Assembly (NCBI RefSeq): GCF_026627255.1 | Contig: NZ_JAPNLM010000007.1 | Location: 186,001-250,000 of the forward strand | Direction of reading: 5' to 3' | DNA length: 64,000 nt | Source: Streptomyces antarcticus | GTDB taxonomy: Bacteria > Actinomycetota > Actinomycetes > Streptomycetales > Streptomycetaceae | Shown here: positions 1 through 8,280 of the stretch, piece by piece | Layout of the letters: every line of letters begins with the position of its first letter | How positions within the stretch are numbered: the first letter of the stretch is position 1 | Notes under the pieces: model-generated | Databases searched by the model: none | What the model saw: only the letters and a program-made list of their open reading frames with translations | What the model was told of the DNA's origin: nothing | Made by a program: the position numbers and the translations under genes

Positions 1-327
1 TGCCGCGCGCTCCTCGACTCCAGGCACGCCGCGGGCAGGCCAGGCGGGTGACGGCGCTCTGGCCGACGGGGGGCGAGACGTCATTTATGCTTCGAAGCGG
101 CCGCGGGGCGGTGGCGCGGTGGCGCGCCGCTGTACGCGGGACCCGCGAAACGGGGAGCCCGGTCGGTCGAGGAATGCGGCTCGCGCCGGGGCTCGCGCCG
201 GGCAGGGACCACATGATGTTGATCACGAAGATCCGGGGAATCGAGTGGCCGCCGGCACGCGCTCAGTGGTGTGGGGTGCCCAGCCTCCCCGCCCGCGAAC
301 AGAAGATCCCCCAGGGAGAAGTGAGGT
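1..327. other. intergenic region upstream of the nucleoside kinase gene
   Basis: I see no convincing gene here. The short open frames have arginine-rich composition typical of out-of-frame GC-rich DNA. A purine-rich stretch (AGGGAGAA, about 311-320) just before the kinase start at 328 serves as its ribosome binding site. Confidence 0.5.
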
Positions 328-990
328 ATGGCTGTGATCTGCGTCGGAGGCATGATCGGAATCGGCAAGACGAGCGTGGCCGAGCTGCTCGCCAAGGAGC
401 TGGGCAGCGAGGTCTTCTACGAGAGCGTGGAAGACAATCCGATCCTGCCGCTCTTCTACACGTCGAGCCCCGAGGAGATCCAGGCCAAGCGCTACCCCTT
501 CCTGCTCCAGCTCTACTTCCTCCAGACGCGGTTCGCCTCCGTCAAGGAGGCGTACAAGCAGGGTGACAACGTCCTCGACCGGTCCATCTACGAGGACTGG
601 TACTTCGCCAAGGTCAATCACGATCTGGGCCGGATCAGCCCCCTCGAGATGCGGGTGTACGAGGGGCTGCTGGGCGAGATGATGCGCGAGATCGACGGCC
701 TGCCGTACCGCAAGGCACCCGATCTCATGGTCTACCTCAAGGCGGACTTCGAGACGGTGCTGCACCGCATCGGGCTGCGGGGCCGTGACTTCGAGCAGGA
801 CGAGAGCCTCGTCGAGTACTACCGGACCCTGTGGACCGGCTACGACGACTGGGTGCACACGCACTACTCGGCCAGCGAAGTCCTCGTCGTCGACATGAAC
901 AACACCGACGTGGTGAACAACCCCGATGACGCGGCCCGCGTGGCGCGCGAGGTCAAGGACGCCCTGGCGACGGCCAGACACCGGCGCTGA
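328..990 (+). CDS. deoxynucleoside kinase (dNK/dGK family)
   Basis: Phosphorylates deoxyribonucleosides to monophosphates in the cytoplasmic salvage pathway; the exact substrate (deoxyadenosine or deoxyguanosine is most likely) cannot be read from sequence. The 220-aa protein opens with a P-loop (GGMIGIGKTS, residues 7-16), followed by the family YESVEDNP segment near residue 32 and the DRSIYEDWYF motif near residue 84, which corresponds to the ERS/DRS nucleoside-binding region. Length is normal for the family. The ATG is preceded by AGGGAGAAG at good spacing. It stands alone, with a P450 relic downstream. Family assignment is firm. Confidence 0.88.
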   Translation: MAVICVGGMIGIGKTSVAELLAKELGSEVFYESVEDNPILPLFYTSSPEEIQAKRYPFLLQLYFLQTRFASVKEAYKQGDNVLDRSIYEDWYFAKVNHDLGRISPLEMRVYEGLLGEMMREIDGLPYRKAPDLMVYLKADFETVLHRIGLRGRDFEQDESLVEYYRTLWTGYDDWVHTHYSASEVLVVDMNNTDVVNNPDDAARVAREVKDALATARHRR

Positions 991-1077
991 AGCCGTTCCA
1001 CGCCGGTCGCCTCCACGCCCCCTGCCGAGCCCGTCTCACTTCGCCGTCCGACATCTGGACCGTCGTATCCAGGCCGC

Positions 1078-1498
1078 CCTGCGCGCCGATCCCTCGCTGG
1101 CCGACCAGGCCGTGGAGGAGCTGCTGCGGTACCTGAGCGTCGCCAAGTCCTTCATGAGGACGGCGCTGGAGGACGTCGTGGTGGGCGGACAGACCATCGA
1201 GGCCGGCACGACGGTCGTCCTGTCGTACAACACCGCGAACCGCGACTTCGAACGCTTCGGGGATCCCCACCTGCTCGACCTCCGACGGGAGTCCGGCGGG
1301 CACCTGGCCTTCGGCCACGGCATCCACCTGTGCCTGGGCGCGCAGTTGGCGCGCGTCGAGATGCGGGTCGCGTTCTCCGCGCTGCTCCAGCGCTTTCCCA
1401 CGCTGCGCCTGGCCGTACTGGCCGAGGACGTCGCCGTGCGCCCGGAGAGCGCGGACATCCATGGGGTGAAGAGCCTGCCGGTCACCTGGGACGTGTGA
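1078..1498 (+). pseudogene. cytochrome P450 C-terminal remnant
   Basis: About 140 codons match the last third of a bacterial P450. It starts at the K-helix (EELLRYL, the ExxR motif), continues through the meander, reaches the haem-binding loop FGHGIHLCLGAQLAR with its cysteine ligand, and ends normally with PVTWDV. The N-terminal two thirds, including the I-helix oxygen-binding motif, are missing, and no start codon lies at the point where homology begins. The upstream in-frame sequence does not look like P450. It is a truncated relic of roughly 400 codons originally, and its homology is lost soon after the kinase gene ends. Confidence 0.85.
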
Positions 1499-1513
1499 CC
1501 GCACGTCCGCGAC

Positions 1514-1540
1514 GGGGAGGGGGAGGGGGAGGGGGAGGGG
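1514..1540. repeat. short tandem repeat, unit GGGGGA
   Basis: Four to five copies of a 6-bp purine unit; adenines fall at 1518, 1524, 1530 and 1536. It lies between the P450 relic and the TetR promoter. The strand is G-rich enough for quadruplex formation, but no function is evident. Confidence 0.8.
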
Positions 1541-1579
1541 CCGTGGTGCCGTGGGGGCCCCGGCCGAGCCGTTGTTTAT

Positions 1580-1597
1580 TTACGGGTCGACCCGTAA
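1580..1597. promoter_or_regulatory. perfect 18-bp palindromic TetR operator
   Basis: TTACGGGTC-GACCCGTAA is a perfect palindrome ending 10 bp before the TetR start at 1608. It overlaps the region where the -10 element and leader must lie, and its last bases (GTAAGG) run into the ribosome binding site. The position fits autorepression by the adjacent regulator; binding is inferred. Confidence 0.75.
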
Positions 1598-1607
1598 GGT
1601 AAATGAC

Positions 1608-2195
1608 ATGAGTTCCTCTCCGCCTCCCCGGGGGCGTCCCAGAGATCCCCGTTCGCACGATGCGATCGTCGGCGCGACCGCTGAGCTGGTGGCCGAGGTC
1701 GGCTACGCCGCGACATCGATCGGGGCGGTGGCCGCACGGGCCGGCGTCGGCAAGGACACGATCTACCGGCGGTGGCCGGGCAAGCCGGAGTTGGTCTTCG
1801 AAGCCGTCTTCACGGCCACCGACGACGCTCCCGCCCCGGACACCGGAACGCTGGCCGGGGACCTGACCGTACTGCTGCAGGGCCTGATCGACGAGTTCCA
1901 CGCGCCTGCCGCCGCGGCGGCCCTCCCGGGGCTGCTCGCCGACTTCGCCGCCGACCCGGAACTGAAGGCGCGCATCCGCGGCGACTTCCTGGCCCCGTCG
2001 AAGGAACGACTGCTGGTCGTCTTCGAACGCGCCGTGCTGCGCGGGGAGATCGCGGCTGAAACACCCGTGGACCTGGTCCTGGACACCCTGGCGGGAGCCG
2101 TGTTCTTCCACGTGGGGCTGATCGGGGAACACCCTGCCCCGCAGCTGGCCCCACTCCTGGCCGCTGTCGTGGCCAAAGGAATCGAGGTCCGATGA
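1608..2195 (+). CDS. TetR/AcrR-family transcriptional repressor
   Basis: A 195-aa dimeric repressor. Residues about 10-60 form the TetR helix-turn-helix, with a typical recognition segment (TSIGAVAARAGVGKDTIYRRW) and PGKPELVFEAV leading into the ligand-binding core. The C-terminal half is the larger TetR_C-type ligand pocket, so the inducer cannot be predicted. I chose ATG 1608 because AAGG sits 9 bp upstream and earlier in-frame sequence is intergenic. A perfect palindrome lies directly upstream. The stop overlaps the ATG of the next gene (ATGA at 2192), so the two are translationally coupled. Confidence 0.9.
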   Translation: MSSSPPPRGRPRDPRSHDAIVGATAELVAEVGYAATSIGAVAARAGVGKDTIYRRWPGKPELVFEAVFTATDDAPAPDTGTLAGDLTVLLQGLIDEFHAPAAAAALPGLLADFAADPELKARIRGDFLAPSKERLLVVFERAVLRGEIAAETPVDLVLDTLAGAVFFHVGLIGEHPAPQLAPLLAAVVAKGIEVR

Positions 2196-2572
2196 ACGGC
2201 TGGCTCCTCGCGGCAGGGATCACCGCGCTCGGCGTCGCCGCGGTGCACGTCGTCGGCGGGCACCGGGATGTGGTGCGTCCCCTGCTCGCCGGCGGGATCG
2301 CGGACGAACCCAAGCGCGTCCTGCACGCCGTGTGGCACATGGTGAGCGTCGACCTCACGCTCTCCGGACTCGCCCTGATCTGCCTCTCCCTGACGGACGG
2401 TACGCGGGAGACCGGCCTGGTGGCATGGTTCGTCGCCGCGCACTTCGTCTCCTACGCGGCCGTCTTCCTGGTCGTCACGCTCTCCGTCGGCTGGCCCAGG
2501 CCCCTGCTGCGACTGCCGCAGTGGATCCTGCTCCTGCCGGTCGGGATACTGACAGCGGTGGGCGCCGCATAG
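2192..2572 (+). CDS. small four-helix membrane protein
   Basis: A 126-aa protein with four predicted hydrophobic helices: about 5-20, 45-70, 74-95 and 105-125. A conserved-looking His/Arg segment (HVVGGHRDVVRPLL) lies in the first cytoplasmic or external loop. It resembles small uncharacterised integral membrane proteins often paired with TetR genes. It overlaps the TetR stop by 4 bp, so it is probably the regulated partner. No catalytic function can be assigned. Confidence 0.75.
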   Translation: MNGWLLAAGITALGVAAVHVVGGHRDVVRPLLAGGIADEPKRVLHAVWHMVSVDLTLSGLALICLSLTDGTRETGLVAWFVAAHFVSYAAVFLVVTLSVGWPRPLLRLPQWILLLPVGILTAVGAA

Positions 2573-2613
2573 CCACATCCCGAAGAGACCCCCAGCGGCT
2601 GTCCCCGTCGGGG

Positions 2614-3795
2614 CTAGCGGCTGTCCCAGTCGAGGCGCAGGACGGCGAGGTCGTCGGTGTGGCGTCCGGCGTTCAGGGTCTGAGTCTCTTCGATGAGGCG
2701 GTCGACGAAGGCGCCGGGGTCCGCCGGGGGCAGCCGGTCGATGAGTTCCAGCAGCCCCGCGACTTCGAGCCGGCCGGCGGCGGTGCCGTTGTGGCCTTCG
2801 GTGAGGCCGTCGGTGTAGAGGGTCAGGGCTCCGGACGGCGGGAGCGGGATGACCGTGGCGTGCCAGTTGCCCAGTTTCGGGGCGACGCCCAGGGCGACGC
2901 CGTGCGCCGCGGGCAGCTGGCGGCTGCCTTCGTCGGTGGTGAGGAGGGGTTCGTGGTGGCCGGCGAGGTGGAGGGTGGCCGTGGCCGCCTCCTGGTCGAG
3001 GGTGAGGAGGGCGCAGGTCGCGAACAGCGGCAGGCCGCCGCGCTCGGCGTGCAGGATGCGTTCCATCAGGTGCAGGAGAGCGGGGCCCCGGTGTCCGCCG
3101 AGGACTAGGGCGCGCCAGGCGATGCGCAGGCAGACGCCGAGGGCGGCGGCGTCCGGGCCGTGGCCGCTGACGTCTCCGACGACGGCGTGCAGCAGCCCGT
3201 CATCGCCTTCGACCACGTCGAGAAAGTCGCCGCCGAGGAGGGCGCGTTCGGCTCCGGGCAGGTAGCGGGTGGTGACGGTCACGGTAGAGGTGTCGAGGAT
3301 CGGCTGCGGCAGCAGCCCGCGTTCCAGACGGACGTTCTCCTCGGCCCGCAGGCGGGCGGCCTGCGCTTCGGCGCTCGCGCGTTCGGTCCGGCTGCGGTAG
3401 ACGGCGTAGCGGACCGTCCGGTGCAGCAGATCGGCGTCGACCTTCCCCTTGACGAGGTAGTCCTGGGCGCCGGCGGCCATCGCGTCGGCGCCCGCCTGCG
3501 CTTCGGACAGGCCGGTCATGACGATCACGGCGGCGTGCGGGGCCACGCCGCGGAGGGTGGTGACCGCGTCGGTGCCGGCCATGTCGGGCAGGTGCAGGTC
3601 CAGCAGGACGCAGTCGATCGGGCCGCGGGCCAGTTCGGCGCGGGCCGCTGCGAGGGTCGTCCTGGTGGTCAGCTCGAACCGGAGCCCGGTGTCGTGGAGG
3701 AGTTCCCCGACGATCAGGGCGTCGCCTTCGTCGTCCTCGACGAGGAGGATGCGGTACACGGCCTCGCCGGGGGCGACATCGGGTGAATCGGTCAC
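2614..3795 (-). CDS. response regulator with SpoIIE/PP2C phosphatase output
   Basis: A 393-aa cytoplasmic protein with an N-terminal receiver domain (about residues 12-130: acidic pair VEDDEGD, phospho-acceptor in LLDLHLPDM, MTGL, and K in LVKGK). A linker helix follows, then a PP2C-type SpoIIE phosphatase domain with metal-binding GGDFLDV, GDVSGHGPDAA and LYTDGLTE plus a final DDLAVL. Such proteins dephosphorylate anti-anti-sigma factors. The GTG start at 3795 overlaps the stop of the upstream histidine kinase (GTGA), showing translational coupling; earlier in-frame sequence belongs to the kinase in another frame. The kinase is its likely phosphate donor. Confidence 0.9.
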   Translation of the reverse strand: MTDSPDVAPGEAVYRILLVEDDEGDALIVGELLHDTGLRFELTTRTTLAAARAELARGPIDCVLLDLHLPDMAGTDAVTTLRGVAPHAAVIVMTGLSEAQAGADAMAAGAQDYLVKGKVDADLLHRTVRYAVYRSRTERASAEAQAARLRAEENVRLERGLLPQPILDTSTVTVTTRYLPGAERALLGGDFLDVVEGDDGLLHAVVGDVSGHGPDAAALGVCLRIAWRALVLGGHRGPALLHLMERILHAERGGLPLFATCALLTLDQEAATATLHLAGHHEPLLTTDEGSRQLPAAHGVALGVAPKLGNWHATVIPLPPSGALTLYTDGLTEGHNGTAAGRLEVAGLLELIDRLPPADPGAFVDRLIEETQTLNAGRHTDDLAVLRLDWDSR

Positions 3796-5399
3796 GGCTG
3801 CGGCTCCGCGCCGGCTCGGGTGGCCTCCGGAAGGATGGAGACGCCGGGGTTCTGGGGCGGTTCGGGGGCGAGGGTGAAGGAGATCCGGGCGCCCTCGCGG
3901 TAGTCCGGGTCGATGGAGATCGTGCCGCCCTGGAACTCGACGATCTTCTTGCACATCGCGAGGCCGATGCCGCTGCCGGAGTAGGCGTCCTTGGTGTGGA
4001 GGCGCTGGAAGATCACGAAGACCTTGGCGGCGTACTCGGGCGCGATGCCGATGCCGTTGTCGGTGACCGTGAAGCGCCACAGGTCGCCTTCCCGGGCCGC
4101 GGTGACGTGGATCTCCGGCGCCCGGCCAGGGCGGCGGAACTTGACGGCGTTGCCGATCAGGTTCTGCCAGAGCATGCCCATCTGGGTGGGGTCGGCGGAG
4201 ATCGCCGGCAGCGGGTCCGAGGTGATGACCGCCCCCGACTCCTCGATGCTCACGTCCAGCGAGGACAGGGTCCGCTTCAGCACCTTGTCGAGGTCGACGT
4301 CCTGGTGGTCGTGGTGGACCCGGCCGACGCGGGAGAAGTCGAGGAGGTCGTTGATGAGGGTCTGCATGCGGTTCGCCCCGTCCACGGCGAAGTCGATGTA
4401 CTGGTCGGCCTTGGCGTCGAGCTGCCCGCCGTACCGGCGCTGGAGGAGCTGGGTGAAGCTGGAGACCTTCCGCAGGGGTTCCTGGAGGTCGTGGGAGGCG
4501 ACGTACGCGAACTGCTCCAGCTCGGCGTTGGACCGCTGGAGGTCGGCGGCCTGCGCGTCCAGACGCTGCCGGGTCTCCTCGGCGAACGCGAGCTCCCGTA
4601 CGAGACGGCGGCGCATGAAGTCGATCTCACCGCTGAGGTGCCGCAGGTCGGCGGGGCCGGTCGGGGTGATGGGGTGGTCGAAGTCACCGCCTGCGATGGC
4701 CCTCGCGTCCGCCCCGAGCTGCTCCAGCGGCCCGTTGATGCCCCGTCGGAGCCCTTCGAAGACCAGGATGGCGAGGAGGGCGATGACCGCGGCGATCGTG
4801 GTGAACACCCAGTTCCTCAGGGCCGTCGTGGCCAGCAGGTCTTCCCTGGCCCGGGCCTGCTCCTCGCGCAGACGCTCCTGCTGGGTGGTCATGGCCGCCC
4901 GCACCTCGTCGAAGGCCGTCTTGCCCTCCGCCGCCCGCTCGGCGGCCAGGGGTGAGGCCTCTCCGGACGGTGAGGCGGCGATGGGCCGGGCGATCCGCTC
5001 CTGCCACGCGCGCACGGCGTCCTGGACCGCCCTCTGGTCGGCGGGTGCGGCCCGGTCACGGCCCAGCAGCTCCTGGAGCCGGGCGGTGAACTCCTTCTCC
5101 TCGGCGAGCCCCTTCTCGTAGGGTTCGAGGAACGACACCGTGCCGGTGAGGCCGTAGCCGCGGATGCCGGTCTCCTGGTTGAGCAGGGCCGACTCCAGGC
5201 GGAACGAGGTGCTCAGGGCGGGAGACCGCGTGTCCACGAGCTCCTCGCTCAGCGAGGCGGTGCGACCGAGCACCCACGCCCCGGTCGCCCCGAGCAGCGC
5301 CAGGACCACCAAGGCCGACGCCACGCCCGCGCGCAGCCAGCGCCGGGTCGTCCACGTGGCAAGCGGCCGCGTGCGCGGGCGCCCTTGATCGCCGGTCAT
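3792..5399 (-). CDS. membrane histidine kinase (CHASE3-like sensor, phytochrome-type kinase core)
   Basis: A 535-aa sensor kinase. A transmembrane helix near residues 25-45 is followed by an extracytoplasmic helical region resembling CHASE3 (LLNQETGIRGYGLTG), a second helix near 190-215 and a HAMP segment. A coiled coil leads to the HisKA box with phospho-acceptor His in ASHDLQEPLRKV. The HATPase domain has N, G1 (DNGIGI) and G2 (GSGIGLAMCKKI) boxes. I start at ATG 5399; the longer frame would add only leader sequence. It is first in an operon with the receiver-phosphatase. A second receiver gene (5515) starts divergently. Confidence 0.9.
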   Translation of the reverse strand: MTGDQGRPRTRPLATWTTRRWLRAGVASALVVLALLGATGAWVLGRTASLSEELVDTRSPALSTSFRLESALLNQETGIRGYGLTGTVSFLEPYEKGLAEEKEFTARLQELLGRDRAAPADQRAVQDAVRAWQERIARPIAASPSGEASPLAAERAAEGKTAFDEVRAAMTTQQERLREEQARAREDLLATTALRNWVFTTIAAVIALLAILVFEGLRRGINGPLEQLGADARAIAGGDFDHPITPTGPADLRHLSGEIDFMRRRLVRELAFAEETRQRLDAQAADLQRSNAELEQFAYVASHDLQEPLRKVSSFTQLLQRRYGGQLDAKADQYIDFAVDGANRMQTLINDLLDFSRVGRVHHDHQDVDLDKVLKRTLSSLDVSIEESGAVITSDPLPAISADPTQMGMLWQNLIGNAVKFRRPGRAPEIHVTAAREGDLWRFTVTDNGIGIAPEYAAKVFVIFQRLHTKDAYSGSGIGLAMCKKIVEFQGGTISIDPDYREGARISFTLAPEPPQNPGVSILPEATRAGAEPQP

Positions 5400-5514
5400 C
5401 GTGTGAACCCCTCCGCAGTGGAGCCGCCCTCGAAGGAGTGCGGCCCGCACACTCTAAGGGGAAGGCGACAACCTGTGTTGTCGAGGACTGACCCGGGGGT
5501 CTAAGGTGCCGGAC

Positions 5515-6285
5515 ATGCCTGGCAAGAACTTCGTGTTGCGGACGACCCCGCAGGAGACGGCCGCGGTCGCGGACGCGGCGGTCGGCGCTCTCGCGCGGCG
5601 CCTGGCCCTGCGTCTGCTGGAATCCCCCGTCCATCCGTCACCGGACGATCCGGCGGGGGCGCTGGCCCTGCTCCACCTGCTGGACCACCTCCAGCAGGCC
5701 GCGGAACGCCTTCAGCGCGACGCGGCGGGAGCCGCGGCCCGCGCGGGAGCCGGCTACCCGCAGATGGGCGCCGCATGCGGCATGACCCGCCAAGGCGCAC
5801 GCCGCCGCTGGCCGGGAATCTTCAACCACACCGACGAAGCACCCACGGAGCATCCGATGATGACCACCCCCGACCGGCCCTTCGACGTGCTCCTCGTCGA
5901 GGACGACATCGCGGACGCCATGCTCATCGAGGAAGCCCTCTCCGAGCGCGGCGCCCGCAACCTGGTCCAGGTCACCGACGGAGTCGCCGCGCTGGAACAC
6001 CTGCGCGCGCCGGGCAGCGTCCGCCCGGACCTGATCGTCCTCGACCTCAACATGCCCCGCATGAACGGCCGCGACCTGCTCCGCGTCCTGAAGAGCGACG
6101 CCGACCTCCAGACCATCCCCGTGGTCGTCCTGACCACCTCCGCCGCACCGGACGACATCGTCGGCGCGTACAGCAGCCACGCCAACGCGTACGTGACCAA
6201 GCCGGTCAACCTCGAGGAGTTCGAGCAGGCCGTGCAGAGCATCGACGCCTTCTACCTCGACACCGCGAGCCGCCCCCGCACCTGA
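5515..6285 (+). CDS. HTH-like segment in frame with a Rcp1-type response regulator
   Basis: One uninterrupted frame encodes two parts. Residues 1-100 are helical with a putative helix-turn-helix (YPQMGAACGMTRQGARRRW), as in small Streptomyces DNA-binding proteins. From about residue 115 it is a single-domain receiver: VEDD acidic pocket, phospho-acceptor in VLDLNMPRMNG, TTS, and K in VTKPVN. Rcp1-like receivers usually stand alone and pair with phytochrome-type kinases like the one transcribed divergently. A strong GGAG at 5847-5850 precedes ATG 5857, so the receiver (143 aa) may be made separately. Whether this is one fusion protein or two products is open. Confidence 0.75.
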   Translation: MPGKNFVLRTTPQETAAVADAAVGALARRLALRLLESPVHPSPDDPAGALALLHLLDHLQQAAERLQRDAAGAAARAGAGYPQMGAACGMTRQGARRRWPGIFNHTDEAPTEHPMMTTPDRPFDVLLVEDDIADAMLIEEALSERGARNLVQVTDGVAALEHLRAPGSVRPDLIVLDLNMPRMNGRDLLRVLKSDADLQTIPVVVLTTSAAPDDIVGAYSSHANAYVTKPVNLEEFEQAVQSIDAFYLDTASRPRT

Positions 6286-6484
6286 CCCGCCCCGCACCTG
6301 ACCCGCCCCACGCGTGATCCCCCGCACCCGTATCCCCGACGTGGACGGCCCGCGTAGGCGAGCGGCGGCGGGAAGGATCCTGCCACCGAGGTGTGGGGTG
6401 ATGACCCGCTGGACGGGGGTAGGCGGTGTTCCCGGACGTCCGACGTCGGACGTCGGACGAAGAGACGAAGAACAGAGGCAGCAA

Positions 6485-7522
6485 ATGGTCGCGGGGCAGC
6501 ACAGGGGCGATCGTGCGGGGCTGCCGTCGGCAGTTGTGGACTGCGCGCTCTACGAAGACGGGCACCGCGTTCCCGGGCAGGTGGACCTGGGCAAGGTCAT
6601 GGAGCGGATAGACCCGCGGGCGGGGCGCTTCGCGTGGATCGGCCTGTACGAGCCGACCGAGGAGCAGTTGCAGGAGGTCGCCGAGGCCTTCGGCCTGCAC
6701 CCGCTGGCGGTGGAAGACGCCGTCCACGCCCATCAGCGCCCGAAGCTGGAACGCTACGACGACATGCTGTTCCTCGTCCTCAAAACGATCGTCTACGTGG
6801 ACCACGAGAAGGTCACCGCGACGAGCGAGATCGTCGACACGGGCGAGATCATGGTGTTCGCCGGACCCGGCTACGCGATCACCGTCCGCCACGGCAGCGC
6901 CCCGCCGCTCGACGACGTCCGCCGCCGCTTGCAGGAGGACCCGCAGCAGCTGGGCTGTGGTCCCGCCGCCGTCCTGCACGCCGTCGCGGACATGGTCGTC
7001 GACCGCTACGTCGACGTCGCCGACGCCTTCGCCGGTGATGTGGACACCCTGGAGAGCGAGGTCTTCTCCCCGGACCGGCCGGTCGACGCCGGGCGCATCT
7101 ATCAGCTCAAGCGTGAACTCCTCGAGTTCAAGCGCGCGGTGATGCCCCTGGCCCCGGCGCTGCAGCGCCTCAGCGAAGGCGCCGTCCCACAGGTCCCCAA
7201 GGAGGTCGCCGCCTACTTCCGGGACGTGGCCGATCACCACCAGCGGGTCAGCGAACAGATCCTGTCCTTCGACGAACTCATCACCGGCATGCTGAGCGCC
7301 AGCATCGCCCAGCTGGGCGTCCAGCAGAACGCCGACATGCGCCGCATCAGCGCCTGGGCCGCGCTCATCGCCGTCCCCACCATGATCGTCGGCGTGTACG
7401 GGATGAACTTCGACCACATGCCCGAGCTGAAGTCGCCGTACGGCTATCCCGCGGTCTGGGTGGTCATCGTGACCGCCTGCACCGTCATCTACCGCGCCCT
7501 GCGCCGCAACAGATGGCTGTGA
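6485..7522 (+). CDS. corA: CorA-family magnesium/cobalt transporter
   Basis: A 345-aa protein. The long cytoplasmic alpha/beta domain is followed by the stalk helix and two C-terminal transmembrane helices. The signature YGMNF sits at the end of the first helix and an MPEL segment follows in the periplasmic loop, as in CorA pores that carry Mg2+ by the GMN selectivity motif. Start at ATG 6485 is chosen from GAGG 7-10 bp upstream; the longer in-frame extension is arginine-rich leader. A short direct repeat (GACGTCGGAC-like units, about 6436-6460) lies in the leader. It is unlinked functionally to the neighbouring signalling genes. Confidence 0.92.
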   Translation: MVAGQHRGDRAGLPSAVVDCALYEDGHRVPGQVDLGKVMERIDPRAGRFAWIGLYEPTEEQLQEVAEAFGLHPLAVEDAVHAHQRPKLERYDDMLFLVLKTIVYVDHEKVTATSEIVDTGEIMVFAGPGYAITVRHGSAPPLDDVRRRLQEDPQQLGCGPAAVLHAVADMVVDRYVDVADAFAGDVDTLESEVFSPDRPVDAGRIYQLKRELLEFKRAVMPLAPALQRLSEGAVPQVPKEVAAYFRDVADHHQRVSEQILSFDELITGMLSASIAQLGVQQNADMRRISAWAALIAVPTMIVGVYGMNFDHMPELKSPYGYPAVWVVIVTACTVIYRALRRNRWL

Positions 7523-7631
7523 CCGCCCGGTCCGGAAGGCGCGACGAAGGCTGTACTCCGGAGGCGCCGCCCCTGTTCTGATCCCGATCCTGATTCCGAT
7601 TCCGATGGCGACGGGCCTTGACCACGAGGGA

Positions 7632-8024
7632 TCAGTGCCGGGTCCGTCGCGTGGAGGCGATCACCAGCGAAAGGACGCCGGTCACGGTCAGACTCCCGAT
7701 CATGACCAGGCCCACACCGATCATGTAGAGCCCGCTCCCGTCGTCCGACCAGTCGTAGTACGCGGCGACGGTCAGCCCGATGCTGGTGCCGAACACCGCG
7801 GCCACGCCGTACGAACGGGAAGCGGCCCAGGACACCATCGCCAGCAGCGTCAGCCCCAACCCGATCACCTGCCACGCCTCGTACGGACCGGTCGTGGAAC
7901 CGTCGGTTTGCACGTCACGGTGCTGGTCCCAGCCCAGCCAGGCGGCCCAGGACGCCATCGCCAACCCGGCCAGCACCGGGACCGCCAACTGGTGGACAAG
8001 AGTCTTCGGCAGTTCTCTTCGCAT
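7632..8024 (-). CDS. small integral membrane protein
   Basis: A 130-aa protein with four hydrophobic segments (about residues 12-30, 50-68, 72-88, 100-122) and a basic C-terminus (STRRTRH). It matches the common pattern of uncharacterised four-helix membrane proteins in actinomycetes. The ATG is at 8024, and it is convergent with corA, about 110 bp away. I recognise no functional motif. Confidence 0.7.
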   Translation of the reverse strand: MRRELPKTLVHQLAVPVLAGLAMASWAAWLGWDQHRDVQTDGSTTGPYEAWQVIGLGLTLLAMVSWAASRSYGVAAVFGTSIGLTVAAYYDWSDDGSGLYMIGVGLVMIGSLTVTGVLSLVIASTRRTRH

Positions 8025-8280
8025 GGCCCCAGTGTCGCGCCCCACCCGAACTCCCCCCAGAGCGCGCGTACTCAGTCCCGGCCTGAGTAACACGCGTCCG
8101 CGCGCGTGCTCGCCCGGATCGTCCTCCCGTCGGGCGGCATCACCATCGCGGGCCCCGGGCGGTCCGCGGCGCGGCCGAGGGTTGGGCAGGTGGGGAGCGG
8201 CGTGGTTGGCTTTGGGCCGTACGGATGAGCGAGGACTGCCGGAGGTGCCGGGACAGCCTCCGGGGAGGGCGTGGAGCGCT

